The notes under the pieces were generated by a model. The model did no database searches, had not been told where the DNA came from, and worked only from the letters and a program-made list of their open reading frames with translations. The translations under genes were made by a program, and so were the position numbers. A stretch of 6,722 nucleotides of DNA from an uncultured Bacilli bacterium (GTDB lineage Bacteria > Bacillota_I > Bacilli_A > RF39 > UBA660). Below are positions 1 through 5,091 of this stretch, piece after piece (position 1 is the first letter of the stretch; each line of letters starts with the position of its first letter). The stretch is from the NCBI GenBank assembly GCA_934141615.1, contig CAKPCM010000046.1, forward strand, positions 1 to 6,722, in the 5' to 3' direction.

Positions 1-72
<72 letters not shown>

Positions 73-103
73 ATTTCATAGTACTGGTAAAACTGACTAT
101 TTA

Positions 104-132
104 ATTCTACTATATATATTTTAAAAAATCAA
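104..132 (-). promoter_or_regulatory. sigma-A type promoter for tRNA-Ile
   Basis: On the minus strand, TTGATT (127-132) and TAGAAT (104-109) are separated by exactly 17 bases. Transcription would start near 97, giving a leader of about 25 nt before tRNA-Ile. The tRNA-Ala promoter at 376-404 has the same -35 hexamer, spacing and leader length, which supports both. The -35 lies inside the hairpin at 123-149. Confidence 0.72.
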
Positions 133-149
133 CATTTTTTTGATTTTTT
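123..149. repeat. 10-bp perfect inverted repeat overlapping the tRNA-Ile promoter
   Basis: AAAAAATCAA (123-132) and TTGATTTTTT (140-149) form a perfect 10-bp stem with a 7-nt loop. The right-hand run of T could make it a plus-strand terminator for leftward sequence outside the window, but no plus-strand gene is visible there. The stem contains the -35 hexamer of the tRNA-Ile promoter, so a regulatory role is also possible. Confidence 0.5.
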
Positions 150-199
150 TACAAAAAATATTTTTCACCTGCTTTTTAGAATTGATAATTTTACTTGAA

Positions 200-215
200 T
201 CAGGTGGTTCGAATC
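200..215 (+). other. tRNA T-arm-like fragment, opposite strand to the flanking tRNAs
   Basis: The plus strand carries TCAGGTGGTTCGAATC, which includes GGTTCGAATC, a typical tRNA T-stem/T-loop string. The following bases do not complete the T stem and no acceptor or CCA follows, so this is not a tRNA gene. It is the weakest of three such inverted tRNA-like fragments (others at 5260-5295 and 6486-6505) and could be chance. Confidence 0.35.
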
Positions 216-230
216 AAAATGTATTTATAC

Positions 231-253
231 AAAAACCACTCTCTGCCGAGTGG
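231..253 (-). terminator. rho-independent terminator after tRNA-Ala
   Basis: On the minus strand, CCACTC (248-253) pairs with GAGTGG (236-241) across a 6-nt loop, followed by TTTTT (231-235). It lies 14 bases beyond the CCA end of tRNA-Ala and would end that transcript before tRNA-Ile. Confidence 0.8.
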
Positions 254-267
254 CTTTATATTCTTCA

Positions 268-344
268 TGGTGGAGCTTAGGGGATTCGAACCCCTGACCT
301 CCTCGGTGCAAGCGAGGCGCTCTAGCCAGCTGAGCTAAAGCCCC
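268..344 (-). tRNA. tRNA-Ala, anticodon TGC
   Basis: A complete 77-nt tRNA with encoded CCA (268-270): acceptor GGGGCTT/AAGCTCC with one G-U pair, D arm GCTC/GAGC, anticodon stem CCTCG/CGAGG with loop CTTGCAC (anticodon TGC), T arm AGGGG TTCGAAT CCCCT. It has its own promoter at 376-404 and terminator at 231-253, so it appears monocistronic. Confidence 0.98.
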
Positions 345-375
345 AGAAAAATATGCAACAATCAAGTGCATATTA

Positions 376-404
376 ATAATATCAAAAAGATTTATAAAAA
401 TCAA
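376..404 (-). promoter_or_regulatory. sigma-A type promoter for tRNA-Ala
   Basis: Minus-strand TTGATT (399-404), a 17-base spacer and TATTAT (376-381), preceded by TGA as an extended -10. The predicted start near 369 leaves a leader of about 25 nt, as for tRNA-Ile. It begins just beyond the stop of the coat gene at 429, for which I see no terminator of its own. Confidence 0.75.
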
Positions 405-428
405 TACCTAATTTAATTTTTTTAAATA

Positions 429-743
429 TTATTTATCAAGTTCAGGCATACTACCTTCTAACATGTTTAGTTTTTGAGTTATTTTGTTTTCATCCGCCTT
501 CTCTATTTCGTACCAACCCTTTTTAAACATAAGGTTATAAATTTCTCTTTGAAGACCTATTATTTCATTAAACATATCATAATAATCATTGTATAAATCT
601 GTGTTGCTAGCCTCCGTTAGTGCTACCGCATAGTCTTTTACCATACCTTTTTCTATAGTAAGCATAGTTGTTATATAATCTTTATCATTCATTTCTAAAG
701 TTTCTGGAACTTCAGTTTTTGGATTTTTAATTTTATTATTCAT
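429..743 (-). CDS. spore coat protein, CotF-like family
   Basis: This 104-residue soluble, helix-rich protein resembles the CotF-type spore coat family, in which small ferritin-like helical proteins associate with the spore coat. The family-like region runs from about residue 18 to 93: a first helix beginning N-D-K-D-Y (19-23), then K-D-Y-x-x-A-L-T-E-A-S (36-46), a middle helix around 50-66, and the characteristic R-E-I-Y-N-L-M-F-K-K-G-W-Y (66-78) followed by a short C-terminal helix. No signal peptide or membrane segment is seen. The start is supported by AGGAG seven bases upstream. It lies 10 bases downstream of a second small coat-like gene, so the two are very probably one operon. The family assignment rests on recognised sequence pattern; the precise role in this organism is inferred. 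Expression in the mother cell would be expected, but I could not identify a sporulation-sigma promoter. Confidence 0.85.
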   Translation of the reverse strand: MNNKIKNPKTEVPETLEMNDKDYITTMLTIEKGMVKDYAVALTEASNTDLYNDYYDMFNEIIGLQREIYNLMFKKGWYEIEKADENKITQKLNMLEGSMPELDK

Positions 744-753
744 GTCATTTCTC

Positions 754-960
754 CTAACTTAAAATATTTAATACCGCACTTAAATTTTCTTTATGAGTTT
801 CACAAACTCTATCCATTAAATCTTTTATTTCTTCATCTGATACTTTTTCTTTGAAATCATTAATAAGTTTAAAAGCATTAAAATTCCAATTAAACATATC
901 AGATAGATAATCTAGATCCTTTCCCGATATTATAGAAGGAACTTCATTATAATTTTGCAT
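754..960 (-). CDS. small coat-associated helical protein, probable CotF-operon partner
   Basis: A 68-residue acidic protein, predicted to be two helices: residues 13-39 (I-S-G-K-D-L-D-Y-L-S-D-M-F-N-W-N) and 42-67. The I-S-x-K-D-L-x-Y-L-x-D-x-x-x-W-N pattern is what I associate with short spore-coat or ferritin-like companions encoded next to CotF-family genes in Clostridia; this is recognition by pattern, not a database match. It starts at ATG with a strong AAAGGAG seven bases upstream and is the first gene of a two-gene minus-strand operon with the CotF-like gene, 10 bases apart. The length suggests a helical hairpin that may need a partner, and the downstream product is the obvious candidate. 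It could instead be an unrelated small hypothetical protein. Confidence 0.7.
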   Translation of the reverse strand: MQNYNEVPSIISGKDLDYLSDMFNWNFNAFKLINDFKEKVSDEEIKDLMDRVCETHKENLSAVLNILS

Positions 961-1010
961 ATAAATTCTCCTTTCAACATTATTATGGGTAAATGTATAA
1001 TTTTATAAAC

Positions 1011-1035
1011 AAAAAAATCACATATACTGTGATTT
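1011..1035 (-). terminator. rho-independent terminator of the alpha/beta hydrolase gene
   Basis: On the minus strand, AAATCACA (1028-1035) pairs with TGTGATTT (1015-1022) over a 5-nt loop, followed by a run of T down to 1011. The stem begins inside the TAA stop codon (1034-1036) of the hydrolase gene. Confidence 0.85.
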
Positions 1036-1933
1036 AATTATCGTTTATAAATGCTAAAACATCTTCGTATACCATGTCTTTACCTTTTTCATTTAGAATT
1101 TCGTGCCTCATGTTAGGATAAAGTTTGCATTTTAAATTTGAGTATCCTACATCTTTTAAAAAGTTACATAGATGATTAAACTTTTTTTCACCACCAATTA
1201 CAGGATCATCTGCGCCACCGATTAGAAAAATTGGAATGTCAGCGTTTTTAACTTTATACATATGTTTTGTAAAAACAGTTCGCATCATATAAAAAAGCAT
1301 CTTAAAACCATCAATGGTAAAAATAAAGCCGCAGTATTTACTAGAGTTATACCTACTAACTACTTTTTCATCCGAACAAATCCAAGAGTTTGGAATGTTA
1401 TAACTTTTATTATGTTTTTTAAAAACTAGATCGTTGATAAATTTACTTCTGTACTTTTCTCCATGTATTTTTCCAGATATTTTAGCAAGCAAACTTCCTA
1501 GTAAAGAAAACGGATTATAAGTAGGCGCACCACATAAAATAAGTTTATCTATCATGTCATCATAATCTTGAATGTACATTCTTGCAACTAAAGACCCCAT
1601 ACTATGACTAAATAAAGTCACTTTTAAGTTAGGATACTTTTTCTTTATGAATTTTGTAACTTCGTATAGTTCGTTTTTTAGTGCATCTTTACTTTTGTTA
1701 AAATAACCAAATTCATCTTCTTTTGCTACACTTTTGCCGTGGCCTCTATGGTCGTGAATAACAGCTATATAGCCATTATTACTAAGAAATTTCATGAAAT
1801 CTTTATATCTTTCTTTATTTTCGGCCATTCCGTGGGATATCTGAACTATTCCTACCGGCTTTTTCTTAGGTTCTTCTATTAAGCCGTAAAGTGTTAAACC
1901 ATCATAGCTTGATTTTATTTTGAAAGTTTCCAT
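1034..1933 (-). CDS. alpha/beta hydrolase, monoglyceride lipase / lysophospholipase type (serine aminopeptidase S33 fold)
   Basis: A 299-residue cytoplasmic alpha/beta hydrolase resembling monoacylglycerol lipases and lysophospholipases. Visible landmarks: N-terminal D-G-L-x-L-Y-G (11-17), the oxyanion strand with H-G-M-A-E (34-38), D-H-R-G-H-G-K-S (61-68), the nucleophile elbow S-H-S-M-G (109-113, Ser111), a lid-like region around 140-225, the acid loop G-G-A-D-D-P-V (239-245, Asp243) and the catalytic His277 in M-R-H-E. The triad Ser111-Asp243-His277 is complete. The elbow has Ser where the G-x-S-x-G consensus has Gly. I chose the start at 1933 because GAGGTG lies seven bases before it; another in-frame ATG at 1939 sits almost on top of that site. 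The likely reaction is ester hydrolysis of a monoacylglycerol or lysolipid, but the substrate cannot be read from sequence. It has its own terminator and a possible -10 upstream, so it is probably monocistronic. Confidence 0.9.
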   Translation of the reverse strand: METFKIKSSYDGLTLYGLIEEPKKKPVGIVQISHGMAENKERYKDFMKFLSNNGYIAVIHDHRGHGKSVAKEDEFGYFNKSKDALKNELYEVTKFIKKKYPNLKVTLFSHSMGSLVARMYIQDYDDMIDKLILCGAPTYNPFSLLGSLLAKISGKIHGEKYRSKFINDLVFKKHNKSYNIPNSWICSDEKVVSRYNSSKYCGFIFTIDGFKMLFYMMRTVFTKHMYKVKNADIPIFLIGGADDPVIGGEKKFNHLCNFLKDVGYSNLKCKLYPNMRHEILNEKGKDMVYEDVLAFINDN

Positions 1934-1953
1934 AATCATTCACCTCTAATATA

Positions 1954-1959
1954 ATTATA
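1954..1959 (-). promoter_or_regulatory. possible -10 element for the hydrolase gene
   Basis: Minus-strand TATAAT lies 21 bases upstream of the chosen start codon. No convincing -35 hexamer is found at 16-18 bases, and the spacer overlaps the terminator hairpin of the upstream holin-like gene, so this is tentative. Confidence 0.4.
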
Positions 1960-1963
1960 CAAT

Positions 1964-1990
1964 AAAAGAGGCCATTTTTTAGCCCCTTTT
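1964..1990 (-). terminator. rho-independent terminator of the holin-like gene
   Basis: On the minus strand, AAAAGGGGC (1982-1990) pairs with GCCTCTTTT (1964-1972) over a 9-nt loop, nine pairs including one G-U. The U-rich tract forms the 3' arm itself. The stem starts inside the TAA stop codon (1989-1991). Confidence 0.75.
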
Positions 1991-2303
1991 ATAAACAATT
2001 AACCGCACTTTCAATTAAAATTTCTAATTCCGTATCACTAACGTTTAGTTTCTTTTCCTTCATCCATTCTAATGATTTTTCCAAAGCTTTCCTTTTCTTT
2101 TCTTCACAAGTTACATCCTTGCACGTTTGTTCAACGTATTTTACAGTCTTATCTACAATTTCTTTTTTTAACTTATCCTGAATGTATTCTTGATACAAAT
2201 TCTTTATTCTAACTCCTAGATAGCTAATAACACCGGTAATTATTGCACTAAGGATTTGAACAATGTTATCAGAAATTGCATTTAAAATATCACTCAATTT
2301 CAA
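1989..2303 (-). CDS. holin-like membrane protein, phage LL-H holin family
   Basis: A 104-residue protein with one N-terminal hydrophobic segment (about 12-32), then a charged helical region and a C-terminal helix ending E-L-E-I-L-I-E-S-A-V (92-101). The arrangement K-x-V-x-x-V-E-Q (52-59), E-K-K-R-K-A-L (68-74) and a final I-E-x-A-V is what I recognise in LL-H type phage holins, which permeabilise the membrane for endolysin release. No endolysin, tail or other phage gene is visible nearby, so it is either a domesticated remnant or a related chromosomal protein. The assigned start is TTG, three bases after GGGGG; a second in-frame TTG at residue 3 has a more normal spacing. It is flanked by terminators on both sides and preceded by a 14-bp palindrome (2322-2335). 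The family call is fairly secure; a lytic role here is not. Confidence 0.72.
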   Translation of the reverse strand: MKLSDILNAISDNIVQILSAIITGVISYLGVRIKNLYQEYIQDKLKKEIVDKTVKYVEQTCKDVTCEEKKRKALEKSLEWMKEKKLNVSDTELEILIESAVNCL

Positions 2304-2321
2304 AATCCCCCAAAATAATTT

Positions 2322-2335
2322 GAAGATGCATCTTC
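2322..2335. promoter_or_regulatory. 14-bp perfect palindrome upstream of the holin-like gene
   Basis: GAAGATGCATCTTC is a perfect palindrome 19 bases before the TTG start. A TATACT hexamer on the minus strand lies a few bases further upstream (2340-2345), which would put the palindrome around the transcription start, a common place for a repressor site. It does not match the LexA box of Bacillota. The operator role is inferred from position and symmetry only. Confidence 0.4.
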
Positions 2336-2350
2336 ATTAGTATAGTATTC

Positions 2351-2390
2351 AAAATAAAAAATATAGGTTGGTTTATTTTCCTATATTTTT
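2351..2390 (-). terminator. rho-independent terminator of the UDG-like gene
   Basis: AAAAATATAGG (2357-2367) and CCTATATTTTT (2380-2390) form an 11-bp stem with a 12-nt loop. On the minus strand it follows directly on, and includes part of, the TAA stop codon (2389-2391). Its AT-rich flanks would let it work in both directions. Confidence 0.75.
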
Positions 2391-3027
2391 ATCTTTTTAT
2401 AAATTCTTTTAGTGATGATGAGACTTCTAAAGTCTTACCACTTCTTCTTAAATAATTCGGATGGTATGTGTAAAATAATTTTTTATTATCAGAGTAAATT
2501 GCAGGTGAAGAAAGAGACGGCCATCCCCAAACGTTCCATCCTAATTCTCCCATAAGTTCAAGCAAAGCATCATAGTATGGATTAGAAGGGCCTACTACTG
2601 ATACTACCTTTTCTATACCTAAGTAATCTATTACGTTAAGAAGGTAGTTTACTGATAATTCTTTTATTTCTTCATGAAGACTCGGCGTACCTTTTTCGTG
2701 TGCCCTGCTACAAACAAAAAGATTTGACCACGTTATGTTTCCCTGATTTGCAACATCATGACAAGAAGTACCTTCTCTTATGAACTTCCAAAACTCACGA
2801 TTGCGCATTTTATCTTTCAAAAAATAATCGTTATATTTCATCTCCAAATCCCTAGCTGATGAAAAATCTTTATGACTACCAAACCAAGTATTGGTTTCTT
2901 GTCCCATGTATAGGATTTTCCCCTTAACATCATCGGTTAATAAAAGTGGATTTGATAGTTCAAAGTCCTTATCAATAAACTTAACTTTCTCTAATACTTC
3001 ATCATTTAAATCCTGTAATTTGCTCAT
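2389..3027 (-). CDS. uracil-DNA glycosylase-like superfamily protein, function unknown
   Basis: A 212-residue soluble protein that appears to have the UDG-like fold. Three segments support this: an early strand with I-L-Y-M-G-Q-E-T-N-T-W (38-48) where UDGs carry their first active-site motif, W-S-N-L-F (100-104) resembling the substrate-binding Asn strand, and Y-H-P-N-Y-L (188-193) where UDGs have H-P-S-x-L. The canonical catalytic Asp/Asn of motif 1 is replaced by the Q-E-T-N context, so uracil excision cannot be assumed; related proteins are usually annotated only as UDG-family. I place the start at 3027 because AAAGGTG lies about five bases upstream; a longer frame from 3060 would begin inside the promoter. 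A strong promoter (3051-3078) and a terminator make it monocistronic. Exonuclease III, encoded about 230 bases upstream beyond two tRNAs, would process abasic sites, which fits a base-excision role but does not prove it. Confidence 0.65.
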   Translation of the reverse strand: MSKLQDLNDEVLEKVKFIDKDFELSNPLLLTDDVKGKILYMGQETNTWFGSHKDFSSARDLEMKYNDYFLKDKMRNREFWKFIREGTSCHDVANQGNITWSNLFVCSRAHEKGTPSLHEEIKELSVNYLLNVIDYLGIEKVVSVVGPSNPYYDALLELMGELGWNVWGWPSLSSPAIYSDNKKLFYTYHPNYLRRSGKTLEVSSSLKEFIKR

Positions 3028-3050
3028 AATATCACCTTTTAATGATTGGT

Positions 3051-3078
3051 ATTGTATCACGATTTAAGTAAATGTCAA
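3051..3078 (-). promoter_or_regulatory. sigma-A promoter of the UDG-like gene
   Basis: Minus-strand TTGACA (3073-3078), a 16-base spacer and TACAAT (3051-3056). The perfect -35 lies 10 bases beyond the CCA of tRNA-Pro(CGG), with no terminator in between, so tRNA transcripts may also read into this gene. Confidence 0.8.
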
Positions 3079-3088
3079 TTTTTTAATA

Positions 3089-3165
<77 letters not shown>

Positions 3166-3170
3166 ATAAA

Positions 3171-3248
3171 TGGCGCTCACGAAAAGATTTGAACTTTTGA
3201 CCTTCACCTTCGGAGGGTGACGCTCTATCCAGCCTGAGCTACGTGAGC
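3171..3248 (-). tRNA. tRNA-Arg, anticodon CCG
   Basis: A complete 78-nt tRNA with encoded CCA (3171-3173): acceptor GCTCACG/CGTGAGC, D arm GCTC/GAGC, anticodon stem TCACC/GGTGA with loop CTCCGAA (anticodon CCG), T arm AAAAG TTCAAAT CTTTT. It reads the arginine codon CGG. The T stem is almost all A-U, which is unusual. Its first base directly follows the T run of the exoA terminator, so its own start must lie within or before that hairpin. Confidence 0.96.
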
Positions 3249-3271
3249 AAAAAAGCTTTTATTTAAGCTTT
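3249..3271 (-). terminator. rho-independent terminator of exoA
   Basis: On the minus strand, AAAGCTT (3265-3271) pairs with AAGCTTT (3252-3258) over a 6-nt loop, followed by T down to 3249. The exoA stop codon (3259-3261) lies in the loop. The T run ends exactly at the 5' end of tRNA-Arg(CCG). Confidence 0.75.
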
Positions 3272-4017
3272 ATATCAATTCCTATTGGACAGTGGTCGCT
3301 TCCCATAACATAACTATATATAACTGGATTTGACACTTTATCAATAATACTTTTTGACACTAAAAAATAATCTATTCTCCAGCCGACGTTGTTTTGTCTT
3401 GCTCTTCCCATGTAGCTCCACCAAGAAAAAGCATCACATTTATCTGGATTGAAATATCTATACGTGTCAATAAAACCACTATCTAATAACTTTGTAAATT
3501 TATCTCTTTCTTCATAAGTAAACCCAGCATTTCCTATGTTAGCCTTTGCGTTTTTTATATCTTTTTCGGTATGTGCAACATTAAAGTCCCCACATATAAC
3601 AACCGGCTTTTTTTCTTCTAATTTTTTTAGGTATGCTAATAAGTCTTCCTCGTAAGTCATTCTATATTCTAACCTCGATAAATCTCTTTTTACGTTTGGA
3701 ACGTATTGATTAACTAAATAATAGTCTTCAAATTCCAAGGTGATTACCCTTCCTTCGTGGTCGTGCTTATCTACCCCTATTCCATAAGTTACGCAAATAG
3801 GCTCGTTTATCGTGTATATGAGAGTGCCAGAATATCCTTTTTTATCCGCTGGATTTATGTAACAATAAAAATCTTTTGGTTCAAAGTCTATTTGATCTTT
3901 TTCTGCTTTTACTTCTTGAAGACAATACACATCAGCATCGCAAGTGTAGAAAAAATCTTCAAATCCTTTTTTCAAGCAAGCCCTAAAGCCCGCGACGTTC
4001 CAAGATACTAGTTTCAT
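3259..4017 (-). CDS. exoA: exodeoxyribonuclease III / AP endonuclease (ExoA/Xth family)
   Basis: A 252-residue cytoplasmic Mg2+-dependent nuclease that cuts DNA 5' of abasic sites and removes 3'-blocking groups and nucleotides in base excision repair. The whole exonuclease-endonuclease-phosphatase fold is present at normal family length: S-W-N-V-A-G (5-10), L-Q-E-V-K (33-37, metal-binding Glu35), K-K-G-Y-S-G-T (59-65), E-G-R (88-90), N-Q-Y-V-P-N (103-108, with the catalytic Tyr105), C-G-D-F-N-V-A-H (142-149, Asp144 and Asn146), N-A-G-F-T-x-E-E-R (163-171), the W-x-Y-M-x-x-A-R-x-x-N-x-G-W-R-I-D-Y loop (200-217) and the C-terminal G-S-D-H-C-P (239-244, Asp241-His242). All expected catalytic residues are there. 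The ATG start has AAAGGA upstream and an extended -10 promoter. It is transcribed divergently from the MvaI/BcnI-like nuclease and ends in a terminator against tRNA-Arg(CCG). Confidence 0.97.
   Translation of the reverse strand: MKLVSWNVAGFRACLKKGFEDFFYTCDADVYCLQEVKAEKDQIDFEPKDFYCYINPADKKGYSGTLIYTINEPICVTYGIGVDKHDHEGRVITLEFEDYYLVNQYVPNVKRDLSRLEYRMTYEEDLLAYLKKLEEKKPVVICGDFNVAHTEKDIKNAKANIGNAGFTYEERDKFTKLLDSGFIDTYRYFNPDKCDAFSWWSYMGRARQNNVGWRIDYFLVSKSIIDKVSNPVIYSYVMGSDHCPIGIDIKLK
3269..3277 (-). promoter_or_regulatory. possible extended -10 promoter for the tRNA-Arg(CCG)/tRNA-Pro(CGG) pair
   Basis: Minus-strand TGATATAAA (an extended -10, TGnTATAAA) lies in the last codons of exoA. The predicted start near 3262 would leave a leader of about 13 nt before tRNA-Arg. 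No good -35 is seen. It overlaps the exoA terminator stem, the only place where a tRNA promoter can fit. Confidence 0.45.
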
Positions 4018-4038
4018 AATTATTTTCCTTTCATTATG

Positions 4039-4047
4039 ATTATATCA
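4039..4047 (-). promoter_or_regulatory. extended -10 promoter of exoA
   Basis: Minus-strand TGATATAAT is a perfect extended -10 lying 22 bases upstream of the exoA start codon. The -35 region is only an A/T tract within an inverted repeat (TGAAAAAAT/ATTTTTT, 4048-4066), typical of promoters that rely on the extended -10. Confidence 0.7.
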
Positions 4048-4087
4048 TGAAAAAATAACATTTTTTATTCATTATTTCAAAATACGA

Positions 4088-4116
4088 GTTTTATCGACAG
4101 ATGTTTTGTGTATTAT
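4088..4116 (+). promoter_or_regulatory. possible promoter of the MvaI/BcnI-like nuclease gene
   Basis: GTTTTA (4088-4093), 17 bases, TATTAT (4111-4116). The -35 is poor. The start near 4123 would leave a short leader carrying AAAGGAAGG (4132-4140), eight bases before the ATG. Confidence 0.45.
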
Positions 4117-4148
4117 AGCAGGCAAAAAAAGAAAGGAAGGCGATTTTA

Positions 4149-4922
4149 ATGAATGACACTAACGTCAAAGATTCTATTAAAGAATTAAGAAAAAAGTTTG
4201 ATAAAATTAAAAAAATGGGATACGTAAGAGGGATAAATCAAAACAATAAAGGAAATGCTGGACTTACGTTTGAAAGGTTAATTGGAAAATATAATGATAA
4301 TTTTCAAATAGCAGATTATAAAGGTGTTGAAATAAAAGTTAAAAATAATTTTAGTTTCAAAAATAAATATAAATATATTTCACTTTTCAGTCTTGTTCCA
4401 AGTAATTGTTTTGGATTCGAATTAAAAAGGATAAGAGATAGTTATGGAACGCCTGATAAAGATTTTCCAGATGTTAAAATACTTATGAAATCTTTTTATA
4501 CCAATATGAAAGTAAAGGTAGAGTCTGGTTATTCTTTTAAAATAAATGTAAGATATAGTGAAAAAAGGATTTATCTATACGTTTATAATAAGCATAATAT
4601 TCTGGTCGACAAAAGTGTTTATTGGGATTTTATAGATATCAATGACACAATAAACAGAAAACTTAGCTATTTATCGTTTGTTAAATATAATAGCAAATTA
4701 ATTAAGGGAGAAAAACATTTTCATTATAATGAGATTAAGTTTTATAAGCTTAAAGGTATTGATAAGTTTTTTGAGGCTTTGGAAAATGGGGATATACGCA
4801 TATATTTTTGTTTAGGAGTTTACAAAAGTGGTTTTAAAAAGGGATTGGAACATGATCACGGAGTTAATTTTGGAATAAAGGAATCTGATTTGTGTAAGTT
4901 GTATGAAGAAGTCTTGGAATGA
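4149..4922 (+). CDS. MvaI/BcnI-family (MutH-like) restriction endonuclease, orphan
   Basis: A 257-residue soluble endonuclease with the MutH/MvaI/BcnI variant of the PD-(D/E)XK fold. Near the N terminus is G-N-A-G-L-T-F-E-R-L-I-G (35-46), whose Glu42 matches the acidic residue of the first helix, then the active site D-Y-K-G-V-E-I-K (56-63): Asp56-x4-Glu61-x-Lys63, the same spacing as MvaI's Asp-x4-Glu-x-Lys, with the helix Glu 14 residues before Asp, also as in MvaI. A C-terminal H-D-H-G-x-x-F (235-241) sits where family members have base-contacting or structural residues. MvaI and BcnI cleave CCWGG and CCSGG as monomers that nick one strand at a time; the specificity here is not readable. 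The start is supported by AAAGGAAGG upstream; the stop is TGA. No methyltransferase or MutL/MutS is encoded in the window. It diverges from exoA over 131 bases. It could be a solitary restriction enzyme or a strand-nicking repair enzyme. I see no convincing terminator on its strand. Confidence 0.85.
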   Translation: MNDTNVKDSIKELRKKFDKIKKMGYVRGINQNNKGNAGLTFERLIGKYNDNFQIADYKGVEIKVKNNFSFKNKYKYISLFSLVPSNCFGFELKRIRDSYGTPDKDFPDVKILMKSFYTNMKVKVESGYSFKINVRYSEKRIYLYVYNKHNILVDKSVYWDFIDINDTINRKLSYLSFVKYNSKLIKGEKHFHYNEIKFYKLKGIDKFFEALENGDIRIYFCLGVYKSGFKKGLEHDHGVNFGIKESDLCKLYEEVLE

Positions 4923-4967
4923 TTTCTTTTTACTTTTGGAATGTGAGGTTGCATATTATTTTGCAAC

Positions 4968-4993
4968 AAAAAAACTACTCTATATGAGTAGTT
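4968..4993 (-). terminator. rho-independent terminator after tRNA-Pro(TGG)
   Basis: On the minus strand, AACTACTC (4986-4993) pairs with GAGTAGTT (4973-4980) over a 5-nt loop, followed by T to 4968. It lies 10 bases beyond the CCA of tRNA-Pro(TGG) and stops that transcript from running antisense into the nuclease gene. Confidence 0.87.
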
Positions 4994-5002
4994 ACTTTCT
5001 AA

Positions 5003-5079
5003 TGGTCGGAAAGACAGGATTTGAACCTGCAACCTCACGGTCCCAAACCGCGTGCACTACCAAATTGTGCTACTTTCCG
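5003..5079 (-). tRNA. tRNA-Pro, anticodon TGG
   Basis: A complete 77-nt tRNA with encoded CCA (5003-5005): acceptor CGGAAAG/CTTTCCG, anticodon stem CGCGG/CCGTG with one G-U and loop TTTGGGA (anticodon TGG), T arm GCAGG TTCAAAT CCTGT. It is the main proline reader and a close paralogue of tRNA-Pro(CGG) at 3089-3165, from which it differs mainly in the D and anticodon arms. It has its own promoter (5092-5121) and terminator (4968-4993). Confidence 0.97.
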
Positions 5080-5091
5080 AATTGCAAGATG

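Noticed and set aside
3757..4011. An 84-codon plus-strand open frame antisense to exoA
   Set aside because: It lies wholly opposite the conserved N-terminal half of exoA, has no recognisable domain and no convincing start context; a shadow of the real gene.
4943..4966. Hairpin GTTGCA/TGCAAC after the MvaI/BcnI-like gene as its terminator
   Set aside because: On the plus strand it is followed by an A run, not T, so it does not look like a rho-independent terminator for that gene.
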